Position numbers and translations under genes: made by a program
Shown: positions 8,743 through 18,485 of the stretch, in pieces
How positions within the stretch are numbered: the first letter of the stretch is position 1
Layout: each line of letters begins with the position of its first letter
The notes under the pieces: generated by a model
What the model saw: the letters and a program-made list of their open reading frames with translations, nothing else
Told to the model about the DNA's origin: nothing
Databases searched by the model: none
Assembly (NCBI GenBank): GCA_021604865.1
Contig: BQJU01000036.1
Location: 1 to 64,000 of the forward strand
DNA length: 64,000 bases
Direction: 5' to 3'
Origin: Saprospiraceae bacterium
GTDB taxonomy: Bacteria > Bacteroidota > Bacteroidia > Chitinophagales > Saprospiraceae

Positions 8743-11283
8743 TTAAAAGATCATTAATGTACGGACGAATTGGTGTCCTGAATTATTGCTCAAATGCAGG
8801 TAATAAACACCGGGCGGCCAATCCGGAATATGGATAGTTGCTTCCTTGCTGACCTGATTGAACGTCCAATGCTTCATGGGCTGGCTGTGGATATTGAGTA
8901 CCTTGGCTTGCCAATTTTGCCGGTCTTCTGGTAAGACAATCCGAATATTGGCATCTGCTTTTACTGGATTTGGAAATAGTATTGGCTCCTGGTCGATATC
9001 AACCTGTCCTACACTATTGGGAGGGTTGCTGAGCACAACGGAAAATTCTTCGACACAGTTGTTCCCATCTGTAACGGTCAGGAAATAATCTCCAGCTAGA
9101 AGACCGCTGAGCATAGTTCCTGTATCGCCAGTATTCCAGGTGTAGGTAAAGGGCGGCGTTCCTCCTGCAAAAAGTTCAAAAGAAATCCATCCATCCGCCT
9201 GGCCAAAGACACTCGGATTGCCCGAATCTATAGACCAGTCTAGTGGTGAAGGGCCAGCAATTTCCACCTCAGCCGTATCTTCACAGCCCAATTGATCCCG
9301 CAATGTAAAATGATAATTGCCTGCTGCCAGGTTGTGGGAATAATTGCCGGTAGATGTACCATTATTCCACTCGTAGAGCATTGGTGGCGTGCCATTGCCA
9401 AATACATTGACAGCGCCCATAGGATCATTGGCACAAGTAACCGTATCCATGATTACGATATTCATACGGAAGGTTTCCCGTTCAAAAGCACCAAGATCAA
9501 CTTGTCCCTCCATAATGCGAACATTATTGCCGAGATCAGTATTGAATACCAAAGTGTCCAAGCCTTCATTAATGCCGAGGTTTAGCGCAGGCGAACAAGC
9601 AGCCAGTTGGTAGTTTTGTTCCAACGTATCCACAAAAACAGGGTAAATTCCTTCAAGGATCCCTTCCCCACAAACGCCACTCTCTGCCTGGGAGCATAGT
9701 TGCGGACTTACCAAAGTATGGTCAATGGTAAAACCATGCAGGTTTTGTGTAGCCGCCTCGAAGTTGTGCAGGATTTGGTTGGTCGGAGTTTGTGGTTCCC
9801 AGATAATACTGTTGTGAAGGGACATGGTATTGATGACCCCTCCAGTTCCTCCCGAAGTTTTTTGGATAGGGTAAGCCCCATTATTATGGAATGTACAGTT
9901 TTGAATATTCGTTTGCAGACTTCCTGTGCCATTAATAATCCCCAAGGCGCCACCATTATTGGCAAATAACGTATTGGCAATGGTGATATCCGCATTGGGC
10001 GAGAAACTGGCTTGTTCGCTGATCGTCAGGTAAAGACCACCATAAGCTGATTTGTCGATCCCATTATTGGTAAACTGGCAATTTTGAATATCTACCAGGC
10101 CACTAGCGCCGTCGATTAATGAAAAGTGAATGGCATCACCGGGGGCCTGTGTATTGGTTTGTTTGTTGTTGTTAAAAATACAACGGTACAATTTTAGTGA
10201 AGTAAGGTTGTAAAAATTTTGCAGTTTTATTGCGCCGCCGCCTGCCCCTTCAGACTTGTTGTTGTCGAAACGGCAATCTAAAAATTCAAACTCAAAGGAT
10301 TCTGAGGGGTTAAACCCAAAATAATTGTAGTAAAATGCCCCGCCAGCATCAGCAGTGTTGTCAATAAAAAAGCAATTTTCGAATCGCATATTTCCAAGGC
10401 CGGAAAAGGCATCCAATTGTACACCTCCCCCTTCTCCCTGGCTGGAATTCTCTCTAAAATTGGTATTCTTGATATTAATGCTTCCCTTTAACTCCACAAC
10501 GCTGATCGCGCCACCGCCAATAAAAGCCCGGTTACCTTCGAAGGAGCAACCTTCAAGGGTAAACCCCTGAGGGCCGCTATAGCCTTTTTTATAAATGGCC
10601 CCGCCAAAAATGTTGGCTCTGTTTTCTGTAAACCGACAATTGATCAGATCGGGTGAGGCATATTGTGTATTGCCTTCAGCCTGGCAATATATGGCACCAC
10701 CATTAACCGCTGAATTATTGTAAAAATGACAGTTAGCTATCTTGGGTCGACCAATCAGATGGGCATTATTTACGGCCACATAAAGTCCGCCGCCTTTATT
10801 CAGGGTTTCATTGGCATTTTGAGAATAGGTGGCTTGTCCATCCCGAATGGTAAACCCATCAAGCCTGGTGGTGGTCCCATTGGCAAAAGAACGAACCACC
10901 TGATAGGTATTATCTGTTGGGTTTCCCGAAATGCCGATATCGCCACTTAAAACACTCTCATAGGCACCCAATATCCTTTCTTCTACACTCGATTCTATGC
11001 CTGAAAATCCGCCGTAAATGGCTACTCCGTCTTTTAATTCAAAGGAAGTGGTGCGGTTATTGTCGCTAGTAGGTAAATAGGTCCCTGCAGCTACCCAGAT
11101 GGTGTCTCCATCTTCAGCTAAGAAAAGGGCATCCTGAAGGTCTCGAAAAGCATGATCCCAACTGGAGCCATCCTCATTTCCGCCTTCCACATTTTGGTCT
11201 ACATGGATTCGTTGTGGTTCCTGTGCAAATGTGTTTTGGTAACAAACAAATAGGCACAAGAACAACGCAAACATTGGTCTCAT
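8743..11283 (-). CDS. Secreted parallel beta-helix protein with SprB-type repeats and T9SS sorting domain
   Basis: The 846-residue protein has a signal peptide (FALFLCLFVCYQNTFAQ). Residues 25-600 contain many short turns such as GGAIYCQAEGN, GGGLYVAVNN and NCRFTENRA, typical of right-handed parallel beta-helix proteins of the choice-of-anchor Q type. Two SprB-like repeats follow (GTPPMLYEWNNGTSTGNY and GTPPFTYTWNTGDTG). A T9SS type A sorting domain closes the protein (ILFPNPVKADANIRI to the end). It is therefore expected on the cell surface or secreted by the type IX system. Polysaccharide or matrix binding is plausible, but no catalytic residues can be assigned. Confidence 0.85.
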   Translation of the reverse strand: MRPMFALFLCLFVCYQNTFAQEPQRIHVDQNVEGGNEDGSSWDHAFRDLQDALFLAEDGDTIWVAAGTYLPTSDNNRTTSFELKDGVAIYGGFSGIESSVEERILGAYESVLSGDIGISGNPTDNTYQVVRSFANGTTTRLDGFTIRDGQATYSQNANETLNKGGGLYVAVNNAHLIGRPKIANCHFYNNSAVNGGAIYCQAEGNTQYASPDLINCRFTENRANIFGGAIYKKGYSGPQGFTLEGCSFEGNRAFIGGGAISVVELKGSINIKNTNFRENSSQGEGGGVQLDAFSGLGNMRFENCFFIDNTADAGGAFYYNYFGFNPSESFEFEFLDCRFDNNKSEGAGGGAIKLQNFYNLTSLKLYRCIFNNNKQTNTQAPGDAIHFSLIDGASGLVDIQNCQFTNNGIDKSAYGGLYLTISEQASFSPNADITIANTLFANNGGALGIINGTGSLQTNIQNCTFHNNGAYPIQKTSGGTGGVINTMSLHNSIIWEPQTPTNQILHNFEAATQNLHGFTIDHTLVSPQLCSQAESGVCGEGILEGIYPVFVDTLEQNYQLAACSPALNLGINEGLDTLVFNTDLGNNVRIMEGQVDLGAFERETFRMNIVIMDTVTCANDPMGAVNVFGNGTPPMLYEWNNGTSTGNYSHNLAAGNYHFTLRDQLGCEDTAEVEIAGPSPLDWSIDSGNPSVFGQADGWISFELFAGGTPPFTYTWNTGDTGTMLSGLLAGDYFLTVTDGNNCVEEFSVVLSNPPNSVGQVDIDQEPILFPNPVKADANIRIVLPEDRQNWQAKVLNIHSQPMKHWTFNQVSKEATIHIPDWPPGVYYLHLSNNSGHQFVRTLMIF

Positions 11284-11376
11284 TACTCAAAAGATTAGAT
11301 GATATTGAAACGCTAAATATAGGTTTTTTTCTAGAATGTGCTCAATCTAAGTGGAGAGAATTCCATAAATGCCTCT

Positions 11377-12303
11377 CTAATGGGTTTGATCAAAATCTCG
11401 CACGATACGGAGTGCCAATGCAATATCCAGATAAAACTCCCTAACCAACTCAAAACTCAGGTTGGAACGGAGTAAAAACGGTTCCATCAGGTCCCGGGGT
11501 TCTGTTATGCCGGCATAAATTTCTTTGTTGTGAAAAGAAAGGTAGATGTCTTTCCCCGTTTTTTCAGTGTATTTCACCAGGGCTTCCTGCATAGGTTCAG
11601 ACAAAATGCCCACGACATGGGTATCTTCAGTGGCATAAACCAGAAATTTTTCCCGGAATTGCTCATTGAGAATTTCGTCATCCATATTTTCCCCTCCGCG
11701 CCAGTTGTATGCTTTGATGGAACGCGTGAGGTATTGCCGTTTTTTTCGTGGCCAAACCACGATGGAGCCTTCTGCATCTTCCCCAAATATGGCATATAAA
11801 AACACGCCTTCAAAAACTTCAGTAAGCTTGTTACTAACGGGGGATATCTCGCGAACGGCTAACTCACAAAGTTCAAACTCCATTTCACCAACCATCCCAC
11901 TAATAAAATCTTCTCCCTCATAATACACTGCGCTGGTTTCAAAGATGCCACTTTTAAAAAACTGGTCCTTTTCCAGTTTCTTTTTGGGGTCGTATTTTAA
12001 GTTGCTGTAATTGGGCAAACCATTCATGAAATCCAGGATGAGGTTCATAATCTGTGGTTTAAACGTTTGCCGGAAACGTTGAATTCGGTAGGTCAGATAA
12101 CTGATATAAACCACCACAGGAAGCGTCAAGACCAGAGCAACAACAAGGATGCTTAGGTACATTTCGACAATGAGTAAGGCAATGCCCATTAGACTGGAAA
12201 AGAAAATCAAGCGGATCAGACGAATACGGTACCGTTCCAGGCGGATTAGCTCCGGATAGATGGTATGATTGTAATATATCCTGAAGTCGTCTAAGCGGTC
12301 CAT
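11377..12303 (-). CDS. DUF3137-like membrane protein
   Basis: The 308-residue protein begins with a cytoplasmic stretch (MDRLDDFRIYYNHTIYPELI). Two closely spaced transmembrane helices follow (about residues 28-48 and 50-70, LIFFSSLMGIALLIVEMYLS and LVALVLTLPVVVYISYL, partly contiguous). A soluble domain with YYEGEDFISGMVGE and FEGVFLYAIFGE blocks comes after. This layout matches DUF3137 proteins, whose function is not known. The 5' end is divergent from bamD with about 215 bp between. Confidence 0.6.
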   Translation of the reverse strand: MDRLDDFRIYYNHTIYPELIRLERYRIRLIRLIFFSSLMGIALLIVEMYLSILVVALVLTLPVVVYISYLTYRIQRFRQTFKPQIMNLILDFMNGLPNYSNLKYDPKKKLEKDQFFKSGIFETSAVYYEGEDFISGMVGEMEFELCELAVREISPVSNKLTEVFEGVFLYAIFGEDAEGSIVVWPRKKRQYLTRSIKAYNWRGGENMDDEILNEQFREKFLVYATEDTHVVGILSEPMQEALVKYTEKTGKDIYLSFHNKEIYAGITEPRDLMEPFLLRSNLSFELVREFYLDIALALRIVRDFDQTH

Positions 12304-12503
12304 TGTAAAAACAAAATACGATGATCAATTTTTTCAAGACACCCACACACAAAAACCACCATCAACCAACCAAATACAAACTTTTAATGTCTTTGAAACG
12401 TTCTTTACGTCAGCTGGTAGTTGTCAAGTGGCGATATTACTAAAAATTGTGCTTAATTCGCTAAAAGACAATAGACTGATTGTACATTTTTTAAAAAAAA
12501 GCG

Positions 12504-12511
12504 TAACTTTG
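12504..12511 (+). promoter_or_regulatory. Bacteroidota-type -7 promoter box TAACTTTG
   Basis: The sequence TAACTTTG matches the phylum's TAnnTTTG box exactly, and a TTG lies about 21 bp upstream. The box ends only 7 bp before the bamD start codon at 12519, so transcription from it would give a leaderless or nearly leaderless mRNA. Confidence 0.6.
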
Positions 12512-12518
12512 CGCCCTT

Positions 12519-13367
12519 ATGGAAAAACAGCTTTCTTATTTAGCATTACTTTGTGGGACGATCTTACTATTAGCCAGTGGTTGTAAGAGTGAATTTGAAA
12601 AGGTCAGGATCAGCGGCAATCCGGAAGTGATGTTTGCCAAGGCCAATGAATATTATGAGGAAGAAGAGTTTGCCAAGGCGCAATCACTCTTTGAGCTGGT
12701 TATAGGCAGCTACAGGGGCAAAAAGGAGGCAGAAGAAATCTATTACAGATACGCCTATACTTATTATTACCTGGGTCAATATATTCTGGCATCCTACTAC
12801 TTCAATAATTTTTCCAATACCTATAGCGCGAGCCAATATCGGGAAGAAACCGATTTTATGGCCGCATATAGCCATTATAAGCTTTCGCCTACTTTCCGAT
12901 TAGATCAGACTTATACGGAAAAGGCGATTGAAGACCTTCAGTTGTATGTCAATACCTACCCCCAGAGTGAGCGGGTGCAGGAAGCCAATCAGCTTATTGA
13001 CGACATGCGGGCCAAATTAGAGCGCAAAGCTCTGGAGGAGGCCATGCTTTACTTCGATTTACGACAGTACCAGTCGGCTATTCAATCTTTCGAAAATTTA
13101 TTGAAAGATTTTCCGGAAACCAACCGGGCCGAAGAGGTACGTTATTATATTCTCCGTTCAGCATATTTGCTTGCGGACAACAGTTTTGTTGAAAAACAGG
13201 AAACAAGATACAGAGATGCCCTTACCCGTGCTTCCGAGTTTATTGCAAAATACCCGGATAGCGACCATGCTAAGGAGGTGGCGCAAATGTTAACCAATTC
13301 CAAAGAGAAATTAAATCAATTGACAAATGTCGGATATCAAGACAAGAGTTCAAGGACTCGATCCTAA
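12519..13367 (+). CDS. bamD: Outer-membrane assembly lipoprotein BamD
   Basis: The 282-residue protein has a lipoprotein signal (TILLLASGC, lipid-attached Cys22). A run of TPR-like helical repeats follows, such as AKANEYYEEEEFAKAQSLFE, YQSAIQSFENLLKDFP and ALTRASEFIAKYP. This is the layout of BamD, the lipoprotein that works with BamA to fold outer-membrane proteins from the periplasmic side. The length fits the family. The downstream rpoZ gene starts inside its last 41 bp, and the bamD-rpoZ-coaBC-DUF4835 order is conserved in Bacteroidota. Confidence 0.9.
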   Translation: MEKQLSYLALLCGTILLLASGCKSEFEKVRISGNPEVMFAKANEYYEEEEFAKAQSLFELVIGSYRGKKEAEEIYYRYAYTYYYLGQYILASYYFNNFSNTYSASQYREETDFMAAYSHYKLSPTFRLDQTYTEKAIEDLQLYVNTYPQSERVQEANQLIDDMRAKLERKALEEAMLYFDLRQYQSAIQSFENLLKDFPETNRAEEVRYYILRSAYLLADNSFVEKQETRYRDALTRASEFIAKYPDSDHAKEVAQMLTNSKEKLNQLTNVGYQDKSSRTRS

Positions 13368-13674
13368 TGTTAGAGCTCGTGATATTGGCCAGATGGTAAA
13401 AGATACGGAGAATATCTACGAAACCCTGGCAATCATCATCAAACGTTCTAAGCAATTGGCTGTTGACCTCAAACACGAACTACACCAAAAATTGGACGAG
13501 TTTGCTGTAACTTCCGATACCATTGAAGAAATCAATGAAAACAAGGAACAAATCGAGATTTCCAAGTTTTACGAGCGGCTGCCCAATCCGGTAATCATCG
13601 CTACTGATGAATTCCTTCAGGATGAGATATACCACCGCTTCAATGAAAGAAGGAAAGACCGCGAAATGGACTAA
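13327..13674 (+). CDS. rpoZ: RNA polymerase omega subunit (Bacteroidota type)
   Basis: The 115-residue protein has the Rpb6/omega-like pattern: VRARDIGQMVKDTENIYETLAIIIKRSKQL in two parts, a middle helix (LKHELHQKLDEF), and a C-terminal ERLPNPVIIATDEFLQDE segment. Omega binds the beta-prime subunit and helps assemble core RNA polymerase. It is longer than the E. coli protein, as is usual in this phylum. The start codon lies 41 bp inside bamD in another frame, so translation may be coupled. coaBC follows after about 170 bp. Confidence 0.85.
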   Translation: MSDIKTRVQGLDPNVRARDIGQMVKDTENIYETLAIIIKRSKQLAVDLKHELHQKLDEFAVTSDTIEEINENKEQIEISKFYERLPNPVIIATDEFLQDEIYHRFNERRKDREMD

Positions 13675-13845
13675 TACCATTCCGAGCATATCAAAACAGG
13701 AATAATGATGAACGGTGATTTACTTCCCGCTATTTTTCTTGTTGGGTATTCTTTGTTTGTCCAAACAGCTTGCAAAGCAACTTGTTAAATAATAAAGATG
13801 ACGGTTGGCCATTACGGACAGCCGTCATTTTGCGTTAACGATCTT

Positions 13846-15045
13846 ATGTTAGAAGCCAAAAAGATCATCCTGGGTGTAACTGGCAGCATTGCGGCCTACA
13901 AAGCTGCTTTTCTGGTCAGGTTACTGGTAAAAGCCGGTGCCGAAGTCAGGGTATTGATGACACCTGCTGCTGCACAATTTATCAGCCCACTCACCTTATC
14001 TACCCTATCCAAAAATCAGGTACACACGGCCGTCAGCGCTGAAGATAGCTGGAACAACCATGTAGAAATGGGTCTGTGGGCAGATGCGATGGTTATCGCT
14101 CCGGTCACCGCCACCACCCTGGCCAAAATGGCGAATGGCATTTGTGATAATATCATTGTCGCCACTTATCTGTCGGCTCGTTGTCCAGTGTTTTTTGCTC
14201 CGGCGATGGACTTGGATATGTGGCAACATCCCGCTACCCGTGAAAACGTGAGGCGGCTACAGACCTACGGCAATCACCTGATTCCTGTTGAGCATGGTGA
14301 ACTGGCCAGCGGTCTGGTGGGCAATGGACGGATGGCAGAACCTGAGACAATCGTGCATCACCTGGATCAATTTTTCCAGGCTTCTACCCTACTTGCCGGA
14401 AAAAAGGTCCTGATTACTGCCGGTCCTACTTTTGAACCTATTGATCCGGTGCGTTTTGTCGGCAATCGCTCTTCAGGAAGGATGGGAATCGCACTGGCCG
14501 AGCAAGCAAAAGCACGCGGAGCCGAAGTCGTCCTTATTCTGGGGCCCACTCATTTGCGTCCTTCAAGCCCAGGAATTCAGACGATAAGCGTGCAAACCGC
14601 TACCGAAATGGCCGCAGCTGCAAAGCAACATTTTCCGAAGTCAGCGGTCGCAATTCTGGCTGCTGCAGTAGCGGATTACCGCCCTGGAGAGGTGGCCAAA
14701 GAGAAAATCAAAAAGAAAAAGGATACATTCACCCTCGAATTGATCAAAAATCCGGATATCGCTGCCACACTGGGTCAGCAAAAAAAGGAAAACCAGCTGT
14801 TGATCGGATTTGCTTTGGAAACACAGGAAGAAGAAACCAATGCCAAGGGAAAAATGGTCAAGAAAAACTTTGATTTTATTGTATTGAATTCATTGCGGGA
14901 TGAAGGAGCAGGTTTTAACCTTCTGACCAATAAGATTTCGATCATACATCGGGACAATAAGATCAAAAAATATGAGTTAAAGTCAAAGGAAGCTGTGGCT
15001 GGAGATATCCTCGATGAAATCGAACAGCTATTGTCAAAGCACTAA
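13846..15045 (+). CDS. coaBC: Bifunctional phosphopantothenoylcysteine decarboxylase/synthase
   Basis: I take the ATG at 13846 (399 residues) because homologues begin just before [16 protein letters not shown]. The N-terminal flavin-dependent decarboxylase half contains that loop and the PAMDLDMW segment. The C-terminal synthetase half begins [21 protein letters not shown] and has the [11 protein letters not shown] nucleotide loop and AAVADYRP. The enzyme makes 4'-phosphopantetheine for coenzyme A from phosphopantothenate, CTP and cysteine. In the decarboxylase flap, where the E. coli enzyme has its catalytic Cys, I read [11 protein letters not shown] with Ser; this is noted as a finding. A hairpin (GACGGTTGGCC...CCGTC) lies just upstream, near 13800. 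Confidence 0.92.
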   Translation: MLEAKKIILGVTGSIAAYKAAFLVRLLVKAGAEVRVLMTPAAAQFISPLTLSTLSKNQVHTAVSAEDSWNNHVEMGLWADAMVIAPVTATTLAKMANGICDNIIVATYLSARCPVFFAPAMDLDMWQHPATRENVRRLQTYGNHLIPVEHGELASGLVGNGRMAEPETIVHHLDQFFQASTLLAGKKVLITAGPTFEPIDPVRFVGNRSSGRMGIALAEQAKARGAEVVLILGPTHLRPSSPGIQTISVQTATEMAAAAKQHFPKSAVAILAAAVADYRPGEVAKEKIKKKKDTFTLELIKNPDIAATLGQQKKENQLLIGFALETQEEETNAKGKMVKKNFDFIVLNSLRDEGAGFNLLTNKISIIHRDNKIKKYELKSKEAVAGDILDEIEQLLSKH

Positions 15046-15059
15046 TAATTTTGAAAGAC

Positions 15060-15965
15060 ATGCAATTAAGAAAACTATTTGCTATAGCGATATGCTTATG
15101 TATGACCACCTTGTTGTACAGCCAGGAACTCAATTTTACCGTCAAAATTAATACCCAAAAACTTCAGGTAACAGACCAGAAGGTTTTTGAAACCCTGGAA
15201 AGGACCCTTTTGGAATTCCTCAATAATCAGAAGTGGACAAACACGGTCTTCGAGTCTGAAGAAAGAATCAACTGCAACCTGATCCTAACCATCCAGGAAG
15301 AATATCCACCTTCAGGTTTTAAAGGACACCTGGCTATCCAGTCTTCCCGACCGGTTTTTGGAAGCGATTACGAAACGCCGATGTTCAATTACATCGACAA
15401 AGAGGTGACCTTTGAATACGAACAATTTCAGCCGATAGTTTATAGTAAAAATAATTATAACGATAACCTCTCCTCGGCGCTGGCCTTTTATGCACACATC
15501 ATTTTGGGAATGGATTATGACTCTTTTTCTCCTTTTGGTGGTGAAGAGTACTTCCAGCGTGCGCAGGATATTGTGAATAGTGTTCCACCTAGTGCTGCCA
15601 GTGCCAATCCTGGTTGGCGTTCGGTAGATGGCAACCGCAACCGATTCTGGTTGATTGAAAATATTCTTTCTCCACGAGTAAAGTCGTATCGCCAAGCCAT
15701 GTATGATTACCACCGCCAAGGCTTGGATCTGATGGCCAGTGATTCCGAAACCGGTAGGGCAAATATGGCGCAGGCACTGGACGTGATGCCGGTAGTCAAC
15801 CAGTCTTATCCCAATTCGATGATTTTGGCCTTATTTTCTTCCAACAAAGCTCAAGAAATTGTCGAGATCTTTAAACGCGGCACCCTTCCCGAACAGAATC
15901 AGGTGATGCGGGCAATGGTCAAAATTGATCCCGCAAATGCTTCAAAATACAGAGGAATTAAATAA
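15060..15965 (+). CDS. DUF4835 family secreted protein
   Basis: I choose the ATG at 15060 (301 residues) over the TTG at 15051. The signal peptide then reads LRKLFAIAICLCMTTLLYSQ, cleaved before Glu. The mature part begins NFTVKINTQKLQVTDQKVFE, the usual opening of DUF4835 proteins, which are encoded next to coaBC across Bacteroidota. The protein is presumably periplasmic or outer-membrane associated, and no function is established. It starts 14 bp after the coaBC stop and is very likely in the same transcript. Confidence 0.85.
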   Translation: MQLRKLFAIAICLCMTTLLYSQELNFTVKINTQKLQVTDQKVFETLERTLLEFLNNQKWTNTVFESEERINCNLILTIQEEYPPSGFKGHLAIQSSRPVFGSDYETPMFNYIDKEVTFEYEQFQPIVYSKNNYNDNLSSALAFYAHIILGMDYDSFSPFGGEEYFQRAQDIVNSVPPSAASANPGWRSVDGNRNRFWLIENILSPRVKSYRQAMYDYHRQGLDLMASDSETGRANMAQALDVMPVVNQSYPNSMILALFSSNKAQEIVEIFKRGTLPEQNQVMRAMVKIDPANASKYRGIK

Positions 15966-16034
15966 CACACGCTGAGCCTTTATCCCATTCAAGTTGTTTG
16001 AAAAAGTGTAAGCCCGGTTAATTTGGCCATACGA

Positions 16035-16204
16035 ACTTGTTTGGAGGCCAACCCCAATGCAGCAAGATCGGGGCAAGCCATTCGGGCTGCAAAGGGTCGC
16101 TTTTCGATGATATTTCGTTATTTTTCTTGTCCGTCTTGGCTGCGCCTAGATGAACTTCAAAAAAAGCCTCATTTCATCAACCAAAGCCGACCTCCAAACA
16201 AGCT
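16035..16204. repeat. Long-form TTTGGAGG inverted-repeat element
   Basis: The left arm ACTTGTTTGGAGGCC is answered by the right arm GCCGACCTCCAAACAAGCT at about 16186-16204. Read on the minus strand, the interior (GAAGTTCATCT then AAAAATAACGAA and ATATCATCGAAAA) matches 20501-20645 on the plus strand, so these are two copies in opposite orientation. It fills most of the gap between the DUF4835 gene and the next gene. Confidence 0.75.
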
Positions 16205-16249
16205 CTTACACTTTTTGTGTTCAATGCAAGCAGACGAAATTTAATAATT

Positions 16250-17842
16250 ATGAGAAAAATTGTTCAGTCACTCCTGGTTTTGATTTTTAGTACAGCTATT
16301 GCCAATGGCCAGGAATACAAACTGCCTGCCGAGATCAGTTGGGGTGAGGAATTAAAGGAGCCAACCGGTTCTTCACTAAGCAAAATAATTGCGGCAGGAT
16401 CTTATGGCTTTTACGCCTTGCGGCTGAAAACCACCAAAATAACAAATGAAGACCAGGCCTTTGTCGAATTTTATAACAGTGACATGAAGCTCAAGCGCTC
16501 TCAAAAACTGGACCTTAAATACAAGGGAAAAAAACGAGACTTTGAGGATATGGTTATGGTGGGTGGCAGTATCTATTTGCTGACCAGTTTCAACAATGAA
16601 GCCAAAAAGAAAAACTATCTATTCTTACAAAAATTGAGTGATCGATTGATTCCTTCGCGTGAGTTGGAATTGATTGGTGAAATTGATACCCGTAACAAAT
16701 ACAGAGAAGGAGGCTTTGATTTGATCCTATCACGGGACAGCTCTAAAGTTTTGGTATACAACCAGCTGCCTTATCAACGAAATGAACCGGAACGTTTCAC
16801 TCTACGGGTTTTTAATAATCAATTTGAGTCCATGTGGACCAAGGATATCGCCTTGCCCTATAGTGATGATCATTTTTCGGTAGAGGAATACCAGGTGGAT
16901 AAGGAGGGCAATGTCTATCTGCTCGGGGTACATTTTCAGGACAAATATCGCGTTCGTCGACAGGGCAAGCCCACCTATACCTATTCCGTATTGGCGTATA
17001 CGAATGCCGGCGCAGATTTTGAAGAATATCGGATCGATCTGACGGATAAATTTGTTACTGACTTGACCTTCCGTGTTGCCGATGATGGCAATTTGATCTG
17101 TTCAGGTTTTTATTCCGACAAGGGGACCTATAGTATAAAAGGGACCTACTTTTTTCGTCTTGATGCCAAAAGTAAGGAGGTCTACAATGTCAATCTAAAG
17201 CCTTTTGATTTTGAATTCCTGACTGAATATATGTCACAGGGGCAGAAAAACCGAGCCCAACGAGCTGAAGAATCTGGCAATGCCAACCGCTCTACAGAAT
17301 TGTATCGGTATGCCCTCAACGATCTGATCCTGCGTTCGGATGGTGGGGCAGTTTTAGTGGCGGAACAATATTATATTTATGAACGAAGTTACCGCGATTA
17401 TACGGGGGCCATCTATTCGGATTATTTTTATAATTACAATGACATTATCGTGGTCAATATCCGGCCCAATGGTGAAATAGAATGGGCTACCCGAATTCCC
17501 AAGCGGCAGGAAACCCTCAATGATGGAGGATACTTTTCTTCCTATGCGATGGCCATTGTACGAGATAAAATCTATTTTATTTACAATGATAATGCTCGAA
17601 ATTTTGGTCAGGAGAATGAAAACCGGCGGCGTTTGTATAATTTTAATGGCCGTTATTCGGTAGTGGCCCTAGCAGAAATCAGGATAGATGGCAGTCTGAG
17701 TACTTTCCCTTTATTTACCAATCGCGATGCCGATATCCTAACCCGACCGAAGATTTGCAAACAAACTGGCAGTCGCCGCATGATGGTATACGGTGAGCGG
17801 GGGCGGCAATATCGGTTTGCTAATCTTAAATTTACGGACTAA
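16250..17842 (+). CDS. Exported protein of unknown function, beta-propeller-like
   Basis: The ATG at 16250 gives 530 residues beginning with a signal peptide (RKIVQSLLVLIFSTAIANGQ). I recognise no named family. The body is beta-rich, with repeated blade-like stretches such as LYRYALNDLILRSDGGAVLV, YSVLAYTNAGADFEEYRIDL and KEGNVYLLGVHF, which suggests a propeller of about six or seven blades. There is no sorting domain, so it is probably periplasmic or outer-membrane associated. It follows a repeat element and precedes purN by 45 bp. Confidence 0.6.
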   Translation: MRKIVQSLLVLIFSTAIANGQEYKLPAEISWGEELKEPTGSSLSKIIAAGSYGFYALRLKTTKITNEDQAFVEFYNSDMKLKRSQKLDLKYKGKKRDFEDMVMVGGSIYLLTSFNNEAKKKNYLFLQKLSDRLIPSRELELIGEIDTRNKYREGGFDLILSRDSSKVLVYNQLPYQRNEPERFTLRVFNNQFESMWTKDIALPYSDDHFSVEEYQVDKEGNVYLLGVHFQDKYRVRRQGKPTYTYSVLAYTNAGADFEEYRIDLTDKFVTDLTFRVADDGNLICSGFYSDKGTYSIKGTYFFRLDAKSKEVYNVNLKPFDFEFLTEYMSQGQKNRAQRAEESGNANRSTELYRYALNDLILRSDGGAVLVAEQYYIYERSYRDYTGAIYSDYFYNYNDIIVVNIRPNGEIEWATRIPKRQETLNDGGYFSSYAMAIVRDKIYFIYNDNARNFGQENENRRRLYNFNGRYSVVALAEIRIDGSLSTFPLFTNRDADILTRPKICKQTGSRRMMVYGERGRQYRFANLKFTD

Positions 17843-17887
17843 GAGAGGGTCTCAAAACAGCCAACTTATCTTAATTTTCATCTATAA

Positions 17888-18457
17888 ATGAAAAAAATAG
17901 CCATATTTGCCTCTGGAACGGGTAGTAATGCAAGGAAAATAATTGAATATTTCAAAGAAAACCAGGATATTAGTGTCGAATTAATCATATCCAATCGTTC
18001 TTCTGCTCCCGTACTTGACCTGGCTACTGAACATCAGACCCATCGCATAGTACTCAGCAGGGCCATATTCTATGAATCCCAGGACATTTTAAAACAGCTG
18101 AAACACCACGAGATCGACTTGATTGTACTAGCTGGTTTTATGTGGTTAATGCCGGCTTATCTCGTTCATGCATACGAGGGCAAGATCATCAATATCCATC
18201 CTGCCCTATTGCCAAAATACGGAGGGAAAGGCATGTATGGCATGCATGTACACCAGGCAGTTAAATTAGCAAACGAAAAAGAAAGTGGCATTACAATACA
18301 CTACGTAAATGAACGTTACGACGAAGGGGACATCATATTTCAGGCATCCTGTGAGCTCAGCCCTGAAGATAGCGCCGAAAAAATTGCCAGCAAAGTGCTG
18401 CTATTGGAACATTATCACTTTGCTAGGGTTATAGAACGACTATTAGAAAATAAATAA
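17888..18457 (+). CDS. purN: Phosphoribosylglycinamide formyltransferase
   Basis: The 189-residue protein matches PurN, which transfers a formyl group from 10-formyltetrahydrofolate to GAR in purine synthesis. The GAR phosphate-binding loop is FASGTGSNARKII near the start. The folate site contains NIHPALLPKYGGKGMYG, the catalytic His lies in MHVHQAV, and the catalytic Asp lies in NERYDEGDIIFQ. Length and order fit the family. The next gene begins about 30 bp downstream on the same strand, with no obvious functional link. Confidence 0.93.
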   Translation: MKKIAIFASGTGSNARKIIEYFKENQDISVELIISNRSSAPVLDLATEHQTHRIVLSRAIFYESQDILKQLKHHEIDLIVLAGFMWLMPAYLVHAYEGKIINIHPALLPKYGGKGMYGMHVHQAVKLANEKESGITIHYVNERYDEGDIIFQASCELSPEDSAEKIASKVLLLEHYHFARVIERLLENK

Positions 18458-18485
18458 ATCATTGCTAACGAATAACAATCCACTT

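Noticed and set aside
13700-13783. A 27-codon frame beginning MMNGDLLPAIFL
   Set aside because: It is too short, with no conserved feature, and lies in a leader region upstream of coaBC.
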